Below, piece by piece: positions 51,001 through 57,000 of a DNA stretch of 64,000 nucleotides (position 1 is the stretch's first letter; each line of letters starts with the position of its first letter). Source of the DNA: Chrysogorgia sp. JL179-B06 (taxonomy: Eukaryota > Cnidaria > Anthozoa > Scleralcyonacea > Chrysogorgiidae). Where the stretch lies: NCBI GenBank assembly GCA_035772405.1, contig JAYKKM010000427.1, positions 2,557,501 through 2,621,500 on the forward strand, in the 5' to 3' direction. Made by a program: the position numbers and the translations under genes. Under the pieces are notes generated by a model that was not told where the DNA came from, searched no databases, and saw only the letters and a list, made by a program, of their open reading frames with translations.

Positions 51001-51031
51001 TCGGTGGATGGAGAGATTCAATAATTCATAG
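27096..51031 (+). CDS. SFI1-like giant tryptophan-repeat (centrin-binding) protein
   Basis: Likely a centrosome or basal-body scaffold: SFI1-family repeats form a long helix that binds one centrin each. I trace 39 exons: 27096-27177, 28110-29352, 29431-29535, 30431-30527, 30638-30705, 31498-31717, 32421-32506, 32961-33089, 34793-34879, 35565-35654, 35803-35859, 36320-36454, 36544-36622, 36789-36940, 37661-37795, 37869-37966, 38200-38386, 38901-39005, 39114-39202, 39349-39485, 39896-40071, 40491-40701, 42267-42653, 43270-43557, 44124-44267, 44366-44423, 44983-45127, 45223-45313, 46156-46215, 46318-46375, 46932-47076, 47256-47346, 47688-47858, 48255-48296, 48439-48478, 48760-48904, 48986-49148, 50185-50295, 50915-51031. 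These total 6024 nt with consistent phases (2007 codons from 27096; 2000 from the first in-frame ATG at 27117). Layout: a Ser/Gly/Asn-rich N-terminal region (to about residue 530); about 22 repeats of the form (A/R)-F-x-x-W-(K/R) (LREAFTEW, KAFFDWKHW, RIFQAWR); an acidic Ser-rich spacer (about 1210-1420); then about 22 more repeats ending RWFRRWMERF. Human SFI1 is about 1240 aa, so this protein is unusually long. Exons 3 and 4 are the least certain. A CCDC191-type relative is an alternative. Confidence 0.8.
27240..27665 (+). mobile_element. Penelope-like element 3' end, copy 2, with end of GIY-YIG ORF
   Basis: The left part is the terminal repeat in reverse orientation. From about 27358 the + strand encodes the end of a Penelope-like protein ([35 protein letters not shown]), followed by the 3' terminal repeat with the hammerhead-like core at 27557-27596. 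Lies in intron 1 of the SFI1-like gene. Confidence 0.85.
27765..28085 (-). pseudogene. Penelope-like element GIY-YIG endonuclease fragment
   Basis: On this strand the frame reads GHIFAKPMDRI, AIYSIPCNDCDQEYIGQT (GIY-YIG core with CxxC), SLKEHQKAVFF and KIITTNPRYH. This is the C-terminal endonuclease of Penelope-like reverse transcriptases. The reverse transcriptase itself is absent and the fragment breaks off at 27784. It faces the copy at 27240-27665, and its other end lies about 25 nt from the splice acceptor of exon 2. Confidence 0.88.
30010..30250 (+). mobile_element. tRNA-derived SINE, copy in SFI1-like intron 3
   Basis: TATATACAGAACTCGTGACT, A box TAGCTCAGTGGTCAGAGCAG, B box GGTTCAATTCC, GAAGTTGCATTTTTCGCAAC and the CTTAGAAC tail. 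Same family as 13590, 50340 and 59355. Confidence 0.9.
30725..31458. repeat. (TTCTA)n pentanucleotide array in SFI1-like intron 5
   Basis: About 145 pentamers. Higher-order units include TTCTAATTTATTCTA and TTCTGTTCTA. A CTACTCTACT patch occupies 31240-31370. Confidence 0.97.
31793..32215 (+). pseudogene. hAT transposon fossil (TIR plus C-terminal dimerisation domain)
   Basis: CAGTGGCGTAACTATAGGGG at the left is a typical hAT-like terminus. It is followed by LLRLALTLPVSSAHGERALS and, after a frameshift, KRVKTYLGSTMTEHRVSNLA, the hAT C-terminal dimerisation motif. The rest of the transposase is deleted. Lies in intron 6 of the SFI1-like gene. Confidence 0.8.
32575..32900. mobile_element. Foldback MITE family A, copy 3 (loop inverted)
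   Basis: Same arms as copy 1. The loop reads GTGGCAAGTAACAAAATAAA, the complement of the copy-1 loop, so the element is inserted in the opposite direction. It ends about 60 nt before exon 8. Confidence 0.9.
33186..34640 (-). pseudogene. CR1/L2-like LINE, 5'-truncated reverse transcriptase
   Basis: On this strand, 34625-33732 encodes RT blocks: LVLLDLSKAFDSIDHDRLL, YLTGRMQAVRIG, TKGVPQGSILGPLLFNLFIN, YVDDSKLFLS, then LGLIMDSSLSFDEHI. The C-terminal part (MTGSRKYDHITPALKQLKW to TDFLNK) continues in another frame at 33748-33386, so there is one frameshift. The endonuclease and the start of RT are missing. The 3' side ends near a TACA repeat (33200-33212). It sits antisense in intron 8 of the SFI1-like gene. 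Confidence 0.9.
34930..35523. repeat. 17-bp minisatellite (ACACCTCTCTAAGACAG)n in SFI1-like intron 9
   Basis: About 35 copies of the unit also found in COPB2 intron 4. More homogeneous here, with CCC/CAC variants. Confidence 0.97.
35868..36300. repeat. (CATCAT/CATCAC)n microsatellite in SFI1-like intron 11
   Basis: About 430 nt of trinucleotides following exon 35803-35859. Poly-His, Ile and Met frames are artefacts. Confidence 0.97.
36948..37320. mobile_element. Foldback MITE in SFI1-like intron 14
   Basis: Arms ATTCAGCATTCCTATCAATT-TAGTTAAGAAGATATGGC and the complement GCCATATTTTCTTAACTAAA-TTGACAGGAATGCTGAA. An inner ACTGAGTGATTC/GAATCACTCAGT pair lies between. About 370 bp, no coding content. 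Confidence 0.85.
38430..38850. repeat. Degenerate GATCATGATGGGATA minisatellite
   Basis: Imperfect units of 11-20 bp (TGATGGGATAAGATGGATCA and derivatives) decaying to the right into AACATAGG(G/A)TC. Lies in the intron before exon 38901-39005. Confidence 0.85.
39490..39865. repeat. Polypyrimidine (CCTT)n tract in SFI1-like intron 20
   Basis: Pyrimidine on the coding strand. Ends about 30 nt before the acceptor at 39896. Confidence 0.97.
40105..40478 (-). repeat. tRNA-like tandem array (about four to five units)
   Basis: Units of about 60-90 bp with GTAACCTTCTGATGACCAG and TAACCATTGAGCTACAT. In reverse complement they carry the A-box-like TAGCTCAATGGTTAGAG and GGTTACAGGTTG. The last two units are shortened to about 55 bp. 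Lies immediately before the acceptor of exon 22. Confidence 0.85.
40760..41298. mobile_element. Foldback element family E, copy 1
   Basis: Outer arms AAGGGAAATGGCAATAAAA / TTATTGCCATTTCCCTTTA. Subterminal ATTTGAAAGAAC / GTTCTTTCAAAT is shared with families at 60455 and 61420. Inside are AATCCGCCATCTTG / CAAGATGGCGGA and GTGACGTCA. Confidence 0.85.
41497..41832. mobile_element. Foldback MITE family A, copy 4
   Basis: Best preserved copy. Arms begin CAATCTCATGTTTCGGGATT and end AATCCCGAAACGTGAGATAG, with the intact TTTGTTACTTGCCAC loop. Open frames on both strands (41525-41805) are products of the palindrome. Confidence 0.93.
41935..42182 (+). mobile_element. SINE with tRNA-like head, second type
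   Basis: Head GTTTGGTCTAGTGGTTACGT (A-box-like) and GGTTCAAATCC (B box), then the body CAGCAAATGGTAAGACTTTC, GGCCCTCGGAACCCC, TTCCGTTCACCTAA shared with 14025-14205. Confidence 0.82.
42720..43030. mobile_element. Foldback fragment with GTGGCGGCCAT motif
   Basis: AAGACTGGATCGAGCAACTA and AAATGAAGCCGGAAGTAGCT at the left, then a palindrome GCGTGGCGGCCATATTGGAG / GGCCGCCACGCGCTAATTCC. The same parts occur at 49305-49890. Confidence 0.7.
43590..44090. repeat. (GGTGGT/GGTACT/GTTGGT)n microsatellite in SFI1-like intron 24
   Basis: Trinucleotide-based array with higher-order units (GGTACTGGTAGTGTTGGTG). Poly-Val/Leu frames are artefacts. Confidence 0.95.
44535..44935 (+). repeat. tRNA-like tandem array (five units)
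   Basis: Units spaced 85-89 bp: TCCATGTAGCTCAATGGTTA-GAGCATCTCACTGGTCATCA-GAAGGTTACAGGTTGTACAC-ATATGTAACCTTCACTC. The A-box-like TAGCTCAATGGTTAGAGC is well kept and the B box (GGTTACAGG) is degenerate. Starts at GTAGCTCAATGG 44617, 44702, 44791 and 44879. Confidence 0.88.
45372..46018. mobile_element. Foldback element with TTCATTCCGGATT arms in SFI1-like intron 28
   Basis: Left arm AGTTTACATGAATCTGGATT-CCGTTTCATTCCGGATTG. Right arm AATGAGACTCAATCCGGATT-CATGTAAACAGCT plus inner repeats of CTCATTCCGGATTCATGTAA. A 60-codon open frame inside (45574-45756) has no support. Confidence 0.8.
46388..46868. repeat. Pure (CCTT)n tract in SFI1-like intron 30
   Basis: About 480 nt. The central part is an almost perfect CCTT tetranucleotide array. 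Starts 12 nt after the donor of exon 46318-46375. Confidence 0.98.
47876..48185. repeat. AT-rich minisatellite (AATTAGCGATAAATAATTAG)
   Basis: Degenerate 14-20-bp units with AATTAG(C/T)G(A/T)TA(A/C)ATA between exons 33 and 34. Confidence 0.9.
48530..48715. repeat. Mixed pentanucleotide array (TTCTA, CATAC/TATAC, TTATA)
   Basis: Three pentamer types follow one another: TTCTA, then ACTAT/CCATA, then ATTAT. Lies in the intron between exons 35 and 36. Confidence 0.93.
49305..49890. mobile_element. Composite foldback with GTGGCGGCCAT ends and nested family B
   Basis: GACTGGATCGAGCGACTATT and ATGAAGCCGGAAGTCCG at the left. Family B is nested inside (TGAGACGTCAAATTAGGTT to AATCCAGTCCTATTTTTGAG, 49560-49790). 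The right end is the palindrome GCGGCCATATTGGGGTGACC / TCACTCCAATATGGCCGCC. Confidence 0.72.
49925..50062. mobile_element. Foldback fragment with CGAAACGTTAG-type motif, copy 2
   Basis: GAAGGGCCTTCGCTCGAAAC-GTTAGACTACTCAC and GTACACCAACCTTTTTAG. Only one arm is kept. Related to 14850 and 56130. Confidence 0.6.
50340..50562 (-). mobile_element. tRNA-derived SINE, copy in SFI1-like intron 38
   Basis: Read on this strand: CAGAACTCGTGACTAGGCTC, GTAGCTCAGTGGTCAGAGTA, GGTTCAATTCC, TTGCATTTTTCGCAACTGGT, CTTAGAAC tail. It abuts and replaces the left arm of the foldback element that follows. Confidence 0.9.
50563..50876. mobile_element. Foldback element family D, copy 3 (left arm lost)
   Basis: Begins in GGGTAGAGAATTTTCACTC and runs to GACAAACTTAATTTTTATTG. 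The left third of the family is missing where the SINE lies. Confidence 0.85.
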
Positions 51032-51484
51032 ACGTATAGTAAGACCATTTGATTTTATAAACTGTCTCATCCATAAATTGACTTCGATGGTCACAAAACA
51101 CGCATTACAACGCATGTATTTAATAATGTAATATAACTTAATATTGTACAGGTATGTAGGGTTTAGATAGATAGATCGTTTTATTTAAAATTTCCCTTTA
51201 TATTGAATTTCCCTTTTTATTGAAAAATGCCCAAACGATGTGTCTTTACGATGTTACCTTGTCTACTCGAATTGTAATATATTTACATAACACGTTCCTC
51301 GGATCCAGTCTCCCGGCCTGCGCTACTTTTTTTCACAAATTGTGACTTTGAGCCCTTATATCTCCGAAACTAAAAGTTTAACGCAAAAACTAATCTATAA
51401 CTTATTTTCTAACTTTTTATGCTCTATCGGAATCACGAAAAACCCATTTTGGCCTATCTCAATTTTTTACGTAATATTTCAAAG

Positions 51485-51722
51485 CCGACACGCAATAGGT
51501 AGTTCGTAATGACGCGTTCTGCGTCGGGATAAAACTTATTTCAATTCATAACATGAGGCTGGGGAATGCAGTATAACGAATTTGCAAGTGTAAATAAAAA
51601 TGCAACTGTCTATTGTGGTTAATTTAGCCTGATGTTATGAATTGAAATAAGTTTTATCCCGACGCAGTACACGTCATTTTGATGCGCAGTCGACATTACG
51701 AACTGGCTTATTAGTTGCAGTC
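51485..51722. mobile_element. Short foldback MITE downstream of the SFI1-like gene
   Basis: Arms TAGTTCGTAATGACG-GCGTCGGGATAAAACTTAT-TTCAATTCATAACAT and the complement ATGTTATGAATTGAAATAAG-TTTTATCCCGACGC-ACATTACGAACT. About 240 bp. Confidence 0.85.
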
Positions 51723-51924
51723 GACTGTAACTAATTGCAAGGACTTGAAATCTGGTCCAGTCCGAATTGGAGGCTTTGAAATGGCATCTCAAAGTCAAAC
51801 AAGTCAGTATTTACAGAGAAATTTGTGGTTGAAATCGTCAAAATCTATGCTAATTAAGATAACATATCCAGTTGTGCGTCACGGAATTGATTTTCTTTGT
51901 TTTTGGTTCATGAATTATTAATGA

Positions 51925-52235
51925 TTTTGAGATATATTCGTAGTATTTAGGTCTTCCTGAGCAAAATCATAATATATCTTGTCAGCCGAAAATTTCATCT
52001 TCATGGAATTTTTCGCTGTCGAAGTTACCGGATGTGACGTCACAAGAGACATTCCAAACCAGTTTTCTTTTGTTACTTGCCACAAAAATGCCTCTTGTGA
52101 CATCACATCCGATAACTTTAACAGCAAAAAACTCTATGAAGATGAAATTTTCGGCTGACAAGATATATTATGATTTTGCTCAGGAAGACCCAAATATTAC
52201 AAATATGTAAAATACCCAAACATCAGATAGGTACA
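51925..52235. mobile_element. Foldback MITE family A, copy 5
   Basis: Arms diverged at the outer left end (GAGATATATTCGTAGTATTT). The core TGACGTCACAAGAGACATTC and loop are as in copy 1. Lies between the SFI1-like gene and the RMP24-like gene. Confidence 0.9.
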
Positions 52236-52645
52236 TTGTGCGCCAACTCTGCATTAAAATTAGCTCCTCGATTTCTTGTGTATACTTCGTTTTGTGTTTT
52301 GTGCTGTGTTGTTAGTGTTACATTGGTTCGCTATGTATTCTGAACCACAACATTTAAGAGGATTTCTATTATCGTTAGAGTTGGTGGAAATTTGGAGTGA
52401 ATCGTTTGGTTCAACATGCTTGCAAGGAACCGCCATTGTCACCAAGCACATGGTAAACACAAACGCGCAATGCATGACAGTTGACACTGACTCTTTAAAA
52501 AAACGTGACAAACGTCTAGTATATTTCTTTATTATGCAATATCCAGTCCTTTGAATATTGGCTTTCCATGTCAGTTTTAGACTTAATTATTATGCATTCA
52601 TGTTATTCGTTTGACAAAAATGCAACACAGTCCCCTTATCGGCAC

Positions 52646-53284
52646 TTAAACACTCGCTAGAAAATTCATGAGGCTAGGAGATGCAGTCATTTGTTGATCT
52701 GCAGCTTCCTTTTCCAGTGCCAACAGCTCCTTCAGTCTCGTTCGTGGCTTCTTTTTCTGTCTTGACGAACTTGACATCTCTGAAAAACTTGGAGATGCAG
52801 AGCACCTTTTTGAAGTTAACTTCGGTGTTCCTAATGGTGTCATCACTGATCCATCACCAGTAGACTTCCTTGATCCACTATTGTCCTCGGGTTCCCTCTT
52901 ACTAGCACCAGTCCCCACTACTCTCGACTTCCACCCACAATACTCACAGGAAATTTGTAAGTAGTTTGAACGCTTCGGTACTGAATTGCCGTCGAAATTT
53001 GCACCACCCATTTCAGTTTTTTCACATTCAGTTCTACGACTCGATTGAGTCCTCTTTTTTCGGTGTTTTCGTTTGGGTTTAATGCGGAATCTGCAGTTAT
53101 TGGCCGTGAAGATTGTCCCACAATGTTCACATAGTTTCTCTCGGTAGTTCTCGAGGAATTCCGTCAAGTGTGACCCCTGTGCGGTCGTTAAACACTGCGT
53201 TGTTATCATTCGTGATAATTCAGGACAAGCTTTCCTGTATTTATTAGCTACGGTGAGAAGAAACTCCAACTTTTTCGTGTTCAT
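52646..53284 (-). CDS. C18orf21/RMP24-like zinc-ribbon protein (RNase MRP subunit family)
   Basis: A 212-residue open frame without introns. It has two CxxC knuckles: C52/C55 (KLCEHCGTIFTANNCRFRIK, followed by a Lys/Arg-rich stretch) and C113/C116 (LQISCEYCGWKS). This is the arrangement of the C18orf21 (UPF0711) family, related to the Rpr2/Snm1 zinc ribbon and recently described as an RNase MRP-specific subunit. The tail is Ser/Thr/Lys-rich and ends in a hydrophobic LMNFLASV, like the conserved NFLSSL end of the human protein. An AATAAA on this strand lies at 52533-52528, about 115 nt past the stop. The assignment rests on remembered family sequence. An intronless retrocopy is possible, although the frame is intact. 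Confidence 0.7.
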   Translation of the reverse strand: MNTKKLEFLLTVANKYRKACPELSRMITTQCLTTAQGSHLTEFLENYREKLCEHCGTIFTANNCRFRIKPKRKHRKKRTQSSRRTECEKTEMGGANFDGNSVPKRSNYLQISCEYCGWKSRVVGTGASKREPEDNSGSRKSTGDGSVMTPLGTPKLTSKRCSASPSFSEMSSSSRQKKKPRTRLKELLALEKEAADQQMTASPSLMNFLASV

Positions 53285-53439
53285 TGTCGTATCGAGTTTT
53301 GGAATAACGATTTGACCGAGTGGAGACTAGGACTAGCATATTTCCATAGATCACAGTGCCCAAACAAAACATTTGTATTTGTTTCGAATTCTTAATAGTA
53401 ATAATAATAATAATATTTATTCAGGGTCCTGTAATACTT

Positions 53440-53690
53440 CACAAGATTACATTACATTACATTATGCTACATTACATTACATTACAATACATTACATTAC
53501 ATTATGCTACATTATGCTACATTATGCTACATTACATTACATTACATTACATTACATTATATCACCAACAATAGTCTTTCTCAAGACTACAACAACCTGG
53601 ATGATCAACTTCACACATCTAAGTGTCAGACTCACGTCTAACATTACATTACATTACATTACATATTACATATTACATTACATTTTGAAA
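53440..53690. repeat. (CATTA)n pentanucleotide array interrupted by foldback arm
   Basis: ACATTACATT and ATGCTACATT units, split at 53565-53640 by one arm of the AGTCTTTCTCAAGACTACAA element. The array resumes after it, so the element may have inserted into the array. Confidence 0.85.
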
Positions 53691-53964
53691 CTAATTAAAT
53701 TGGTGTTTTTTCAGTTCATTTTTTCAGCTCTTACCCTAACCCTAGCCCTAACCATAATCCACACTATTAAAACCTAATACTAACTCTTACGATAATGCAT
53801 TATTTTTAAAATAACAGCTGATTTTAGTGCTAAAATACTAAATATAAGCATTTCGTTGTAAGCGATCGAATCACCACGAACAAATCCGATAGCAGCACGC
53901 AAAACGCCACGCGTAAACACGCCACGTCGACTCTATTGTCTTGATATAAGGGCCTATTGAATAG

Positions 53965-53973
53965 TATATAAAA
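53965..53973 (+). promoter_or_regulatory. TATA-like box upstream of UGDH
   Basis: TATATAAAA lies about 40 nt before the UGDH ATG. A start site 25-30 nt downstream would leave a 5' UTR of roughly 10-20 nt. The region is AT-rich, so the match could be fortuitous. Confidence 0.35.
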
Positions 53974-54011
53974 AAGTATTTCGGTTCACGGAAAATAATT
54001 ACCTTATCATC

Positions 54012-57000
54012 ATGAATCCAGTGAATAAAATATGTTGCATTGGTGCTGGTTATGTTGGCGGACCAACTTGTGCTGTAATCGCCTCAAAGTGTCCTGAAAT
54101 TCAAGTTACTGTAGTCGATTTGAGTCAAGCCAGAATCGATGCTTGGAATTCAGATAAATTGCCTATTTACGAGGTGAGTTAGTGAGTTTCGTCTTCGATA
54201 GTTCATTCTCGTTGTTAGTTTTGTAGAAGTGCTTTTGTGTATGCTTTCTCACAGTTTAACTAAATCTCTTTCATGCATTCTTTTCTCTCATCGTCTCGTA
54301 GCCTAGACTACAAGAACTCGTGCAAGAATGTCGTGGTAAAAACCTGTTTTATTCCACCGACATCGACAATGCAATCATCGAAGCCGATCTTATCTTTATT
54401 TGCGTAAGTGTAAACACGAACAGGTCGTAATCGTCAATATTTTAAGGATATTAATTCTAGATCAAAGGTTGTCTTATGGGATATAAGTTCTTCCATTTGT
54501 TGGAATGTAGCAAATATATGTTGATCGCGTTAATTTGTTACATTTTGTGGTTGCTAGGTTTTGTGAATTAATTACAATTAATTCATGTTGATAATTAACA
54601 TAATACATCATAATAAGTGAACATAGCCAATTATCATTAGTTGCATCTATGAAATTGATGTGATTTTATCAACAAAATTTTATCAACAAAATTCTGAACT
54701 CTTACCCCAACCAAAAGTTATAATGCTAACCATACAGTAAAACACTAAAAAGAACAAAAATGAAGGGAAAAAGAACATTGCATCAATTTCAACAACGTAG
54801 ACAATTTAAAATCTACAGATCGAAAACGCCAATAATTTAGTGTGCTGCTGAGGTCTTAAAGTGCATATAAATTGTAATATATCTTGTCAGCTGAAAATTT
54901 CATCTTCATAGACTTTTTTGCTGTTAAAGTTGATGGAAATGATGTCATAGCGGGCATCTGTCTATATGAAAACCTCTTTACAGATTCCCGCTATGACGTC
55001 ATTTCCGTCAACTTTAACAGCAAAAAAGTCTATGAAGATGAAATTTTCAGCTGACAAGATATATTACAATTTTTCTCAGGAGAATCGATAGATTACATAT
55101 ATGTTAAATTCCCACAGACGTTATATGCACTTTAACGCTTGACCATGGGGGCCACTGGAATTCAATAAAATATACAGGTTGTGCAGTTGCTGATTTTTAA
55201 GTTTAATTGTTTTCAATGTTTTAATTCAGGTGAATACTCCCACAAAAACATTTGGACTTGGAAAGGTAAGATATTATAAAAAGTGGTAAAAAATTACAAT
55301 GCTGCATAGACAGTGTTTTGGATATATAGCAAAGTGAAAAGGTGGTAAACTGTCAAGATTTTTAGTGACGAAATACTGACGTTTCGAGCGGAGCCATTCA
55401 TCAGAGTAAAATGAGATGAAATAAAATAAATAGGGCTTGTATATCCAAAAGGGTGTCACAAGTAGAAAGTTGCCAATCAAATACACGGGAGATAAACAAA
55501 CTAATAATTAATGAGATGCAAAAAGTTAAATCATTTGCCTTTTTTACTCCCCTTAGTCTGTTTCCTGATCGACTGTAAAAATAGCAAATGATTTAACTTT
55601 TCGTATTTCATTAATTATTAGTTTATTTATCTCCCGTGCATTTGATTGGCTACGTTCTACTTGTGACACCATTTTGGCATATATATAAGCCCTATTTATT
55701 TTATTTCATCTCGTCTTACTCTGATGAAGGGCTCCGCTCGAAATGTCAGTATTTCATCGCTAAAAATCTTGGCATTTTGCCACCATTTCAATTTCCTAAA
55801 TTATATTATAATATTGTTATTATGTATGCTACCATTTGCGCAGTGACATTTCCACATTATGAAAGACACTTCAAAACACCATAAACTTGTTTGACTTTAT
55901 TTTGAACCCTGCGGGGTTCTGCAGTAATTATCATTATTATATTTAGCACTTTTTATTTTAAGGGTCGTGCCCCAGATTTGAAGTACATCGAGTCTGCTGC
56001 ACGTCACATTTCTAAAGTAGCAAAGAGTCATAAAATTATTGTAGAGAAGAGTACAGTTCCTGTTAGAGCTGCAGAAAGGTAAAACCAACATATAGTGTAT
56101 GTAATTAAAGCATAAAAGTGTTGTGCTATGTAGGAAGTGTAGAAATACAAATCAAATATCTAAAAAAGGTTGGTGTAACTGCCGAATTAGCATGTGAATT
56201 GTCTAACATTTAGAGCGATTAGGCCCTTTGTCAGTCAGAGTGAAACATAAAGTGATTGTTATGTTTCACTCTGACTCAAGGCCTTCGCTCGAAACGTTAG
56301 ACAATTTACATGCTATTTTGGTTAAGTTTTTCACATTAAATGTAATAGTAATTCATCCAGTGTCCATTCATCTATTTATGTCCTATGTCCATCATTAATC
56401 ATTTCTTCTTTTAGCATATCAAGAATATTAAAAGCTAATAAACAAACTGGAATATGCTGTGAGGTAATTATTTAAGCTTGGGTGGTGTGTGCTGTTAGGG
56501 TACTGCTTAGTACTTGGATGGGTGACCATCTGGGAATAAACTTGTGTTGATTCGCGAGCTTGGAACTCATGTGAGTAGATTTATTAGTTGATCTCTCCCG
56601 TGCTTCGAGGGTTTTCCTCCAGGGTCTCCAGTTTTCCTCCCTCAGTCGTATGGTGGCAGTCTACAGCCTCGGGTCGTATGGTGGTAGCCTGTGGCACCTT
56701 TGACATAATACCTTCGATTCTGCCATGATCAAGCTAAACATTTATAAAGTCACACATCTGTTTTGTCTGTTAAAGACTTTAACTAAACTATACTGTTTAG
56801 TGTAATTACATAATTCTTCTCATAAACTTATACAGTACGTATTATCAATTATGGAGGAAAATACTTTAAATCATTTTATCACTTGATATCCTCATCTTAT
56901 AAATTCTTAGGTTCTCTCCAACCCAGAGTTCTTAGCTGAAGGAACAGCAATTGAAAACTTGTTTAAACCAGATAGAGTGTTAATAGGTGAGTGCACCTTG

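Larger units (their letters stand above)
43380..51031 (+). other. Second W-repeat array of the SFI1-like protein (exons 24-39)
   Basis: About 22 further repeats (AFRSWFKYTQ, ILEEWRRW, GFFRKWKNE, TFHHWKKQ, RCLGHWKSV, TFCFWRKA, KYWKVWRHNY). Junctions here are mostly phase 0. Exons 26-27-28 and 30-31-32 have identical lengths (58, 145, 91 nt) and identical phases (0-1, 1-2, 2-0). Exon 36 is again 145 nt, phase 1-2. The conserved L, F and W sit at positions 20, 24 and 27 of each 145-nt exon. Confidence 0.8.

Noticed and set aside
53730..53758. CCCTAACCCTAGCCCTAACC resembling telomere repeat
   Set aside because: Only three imperfect units; too short to call an interstitial telomere.
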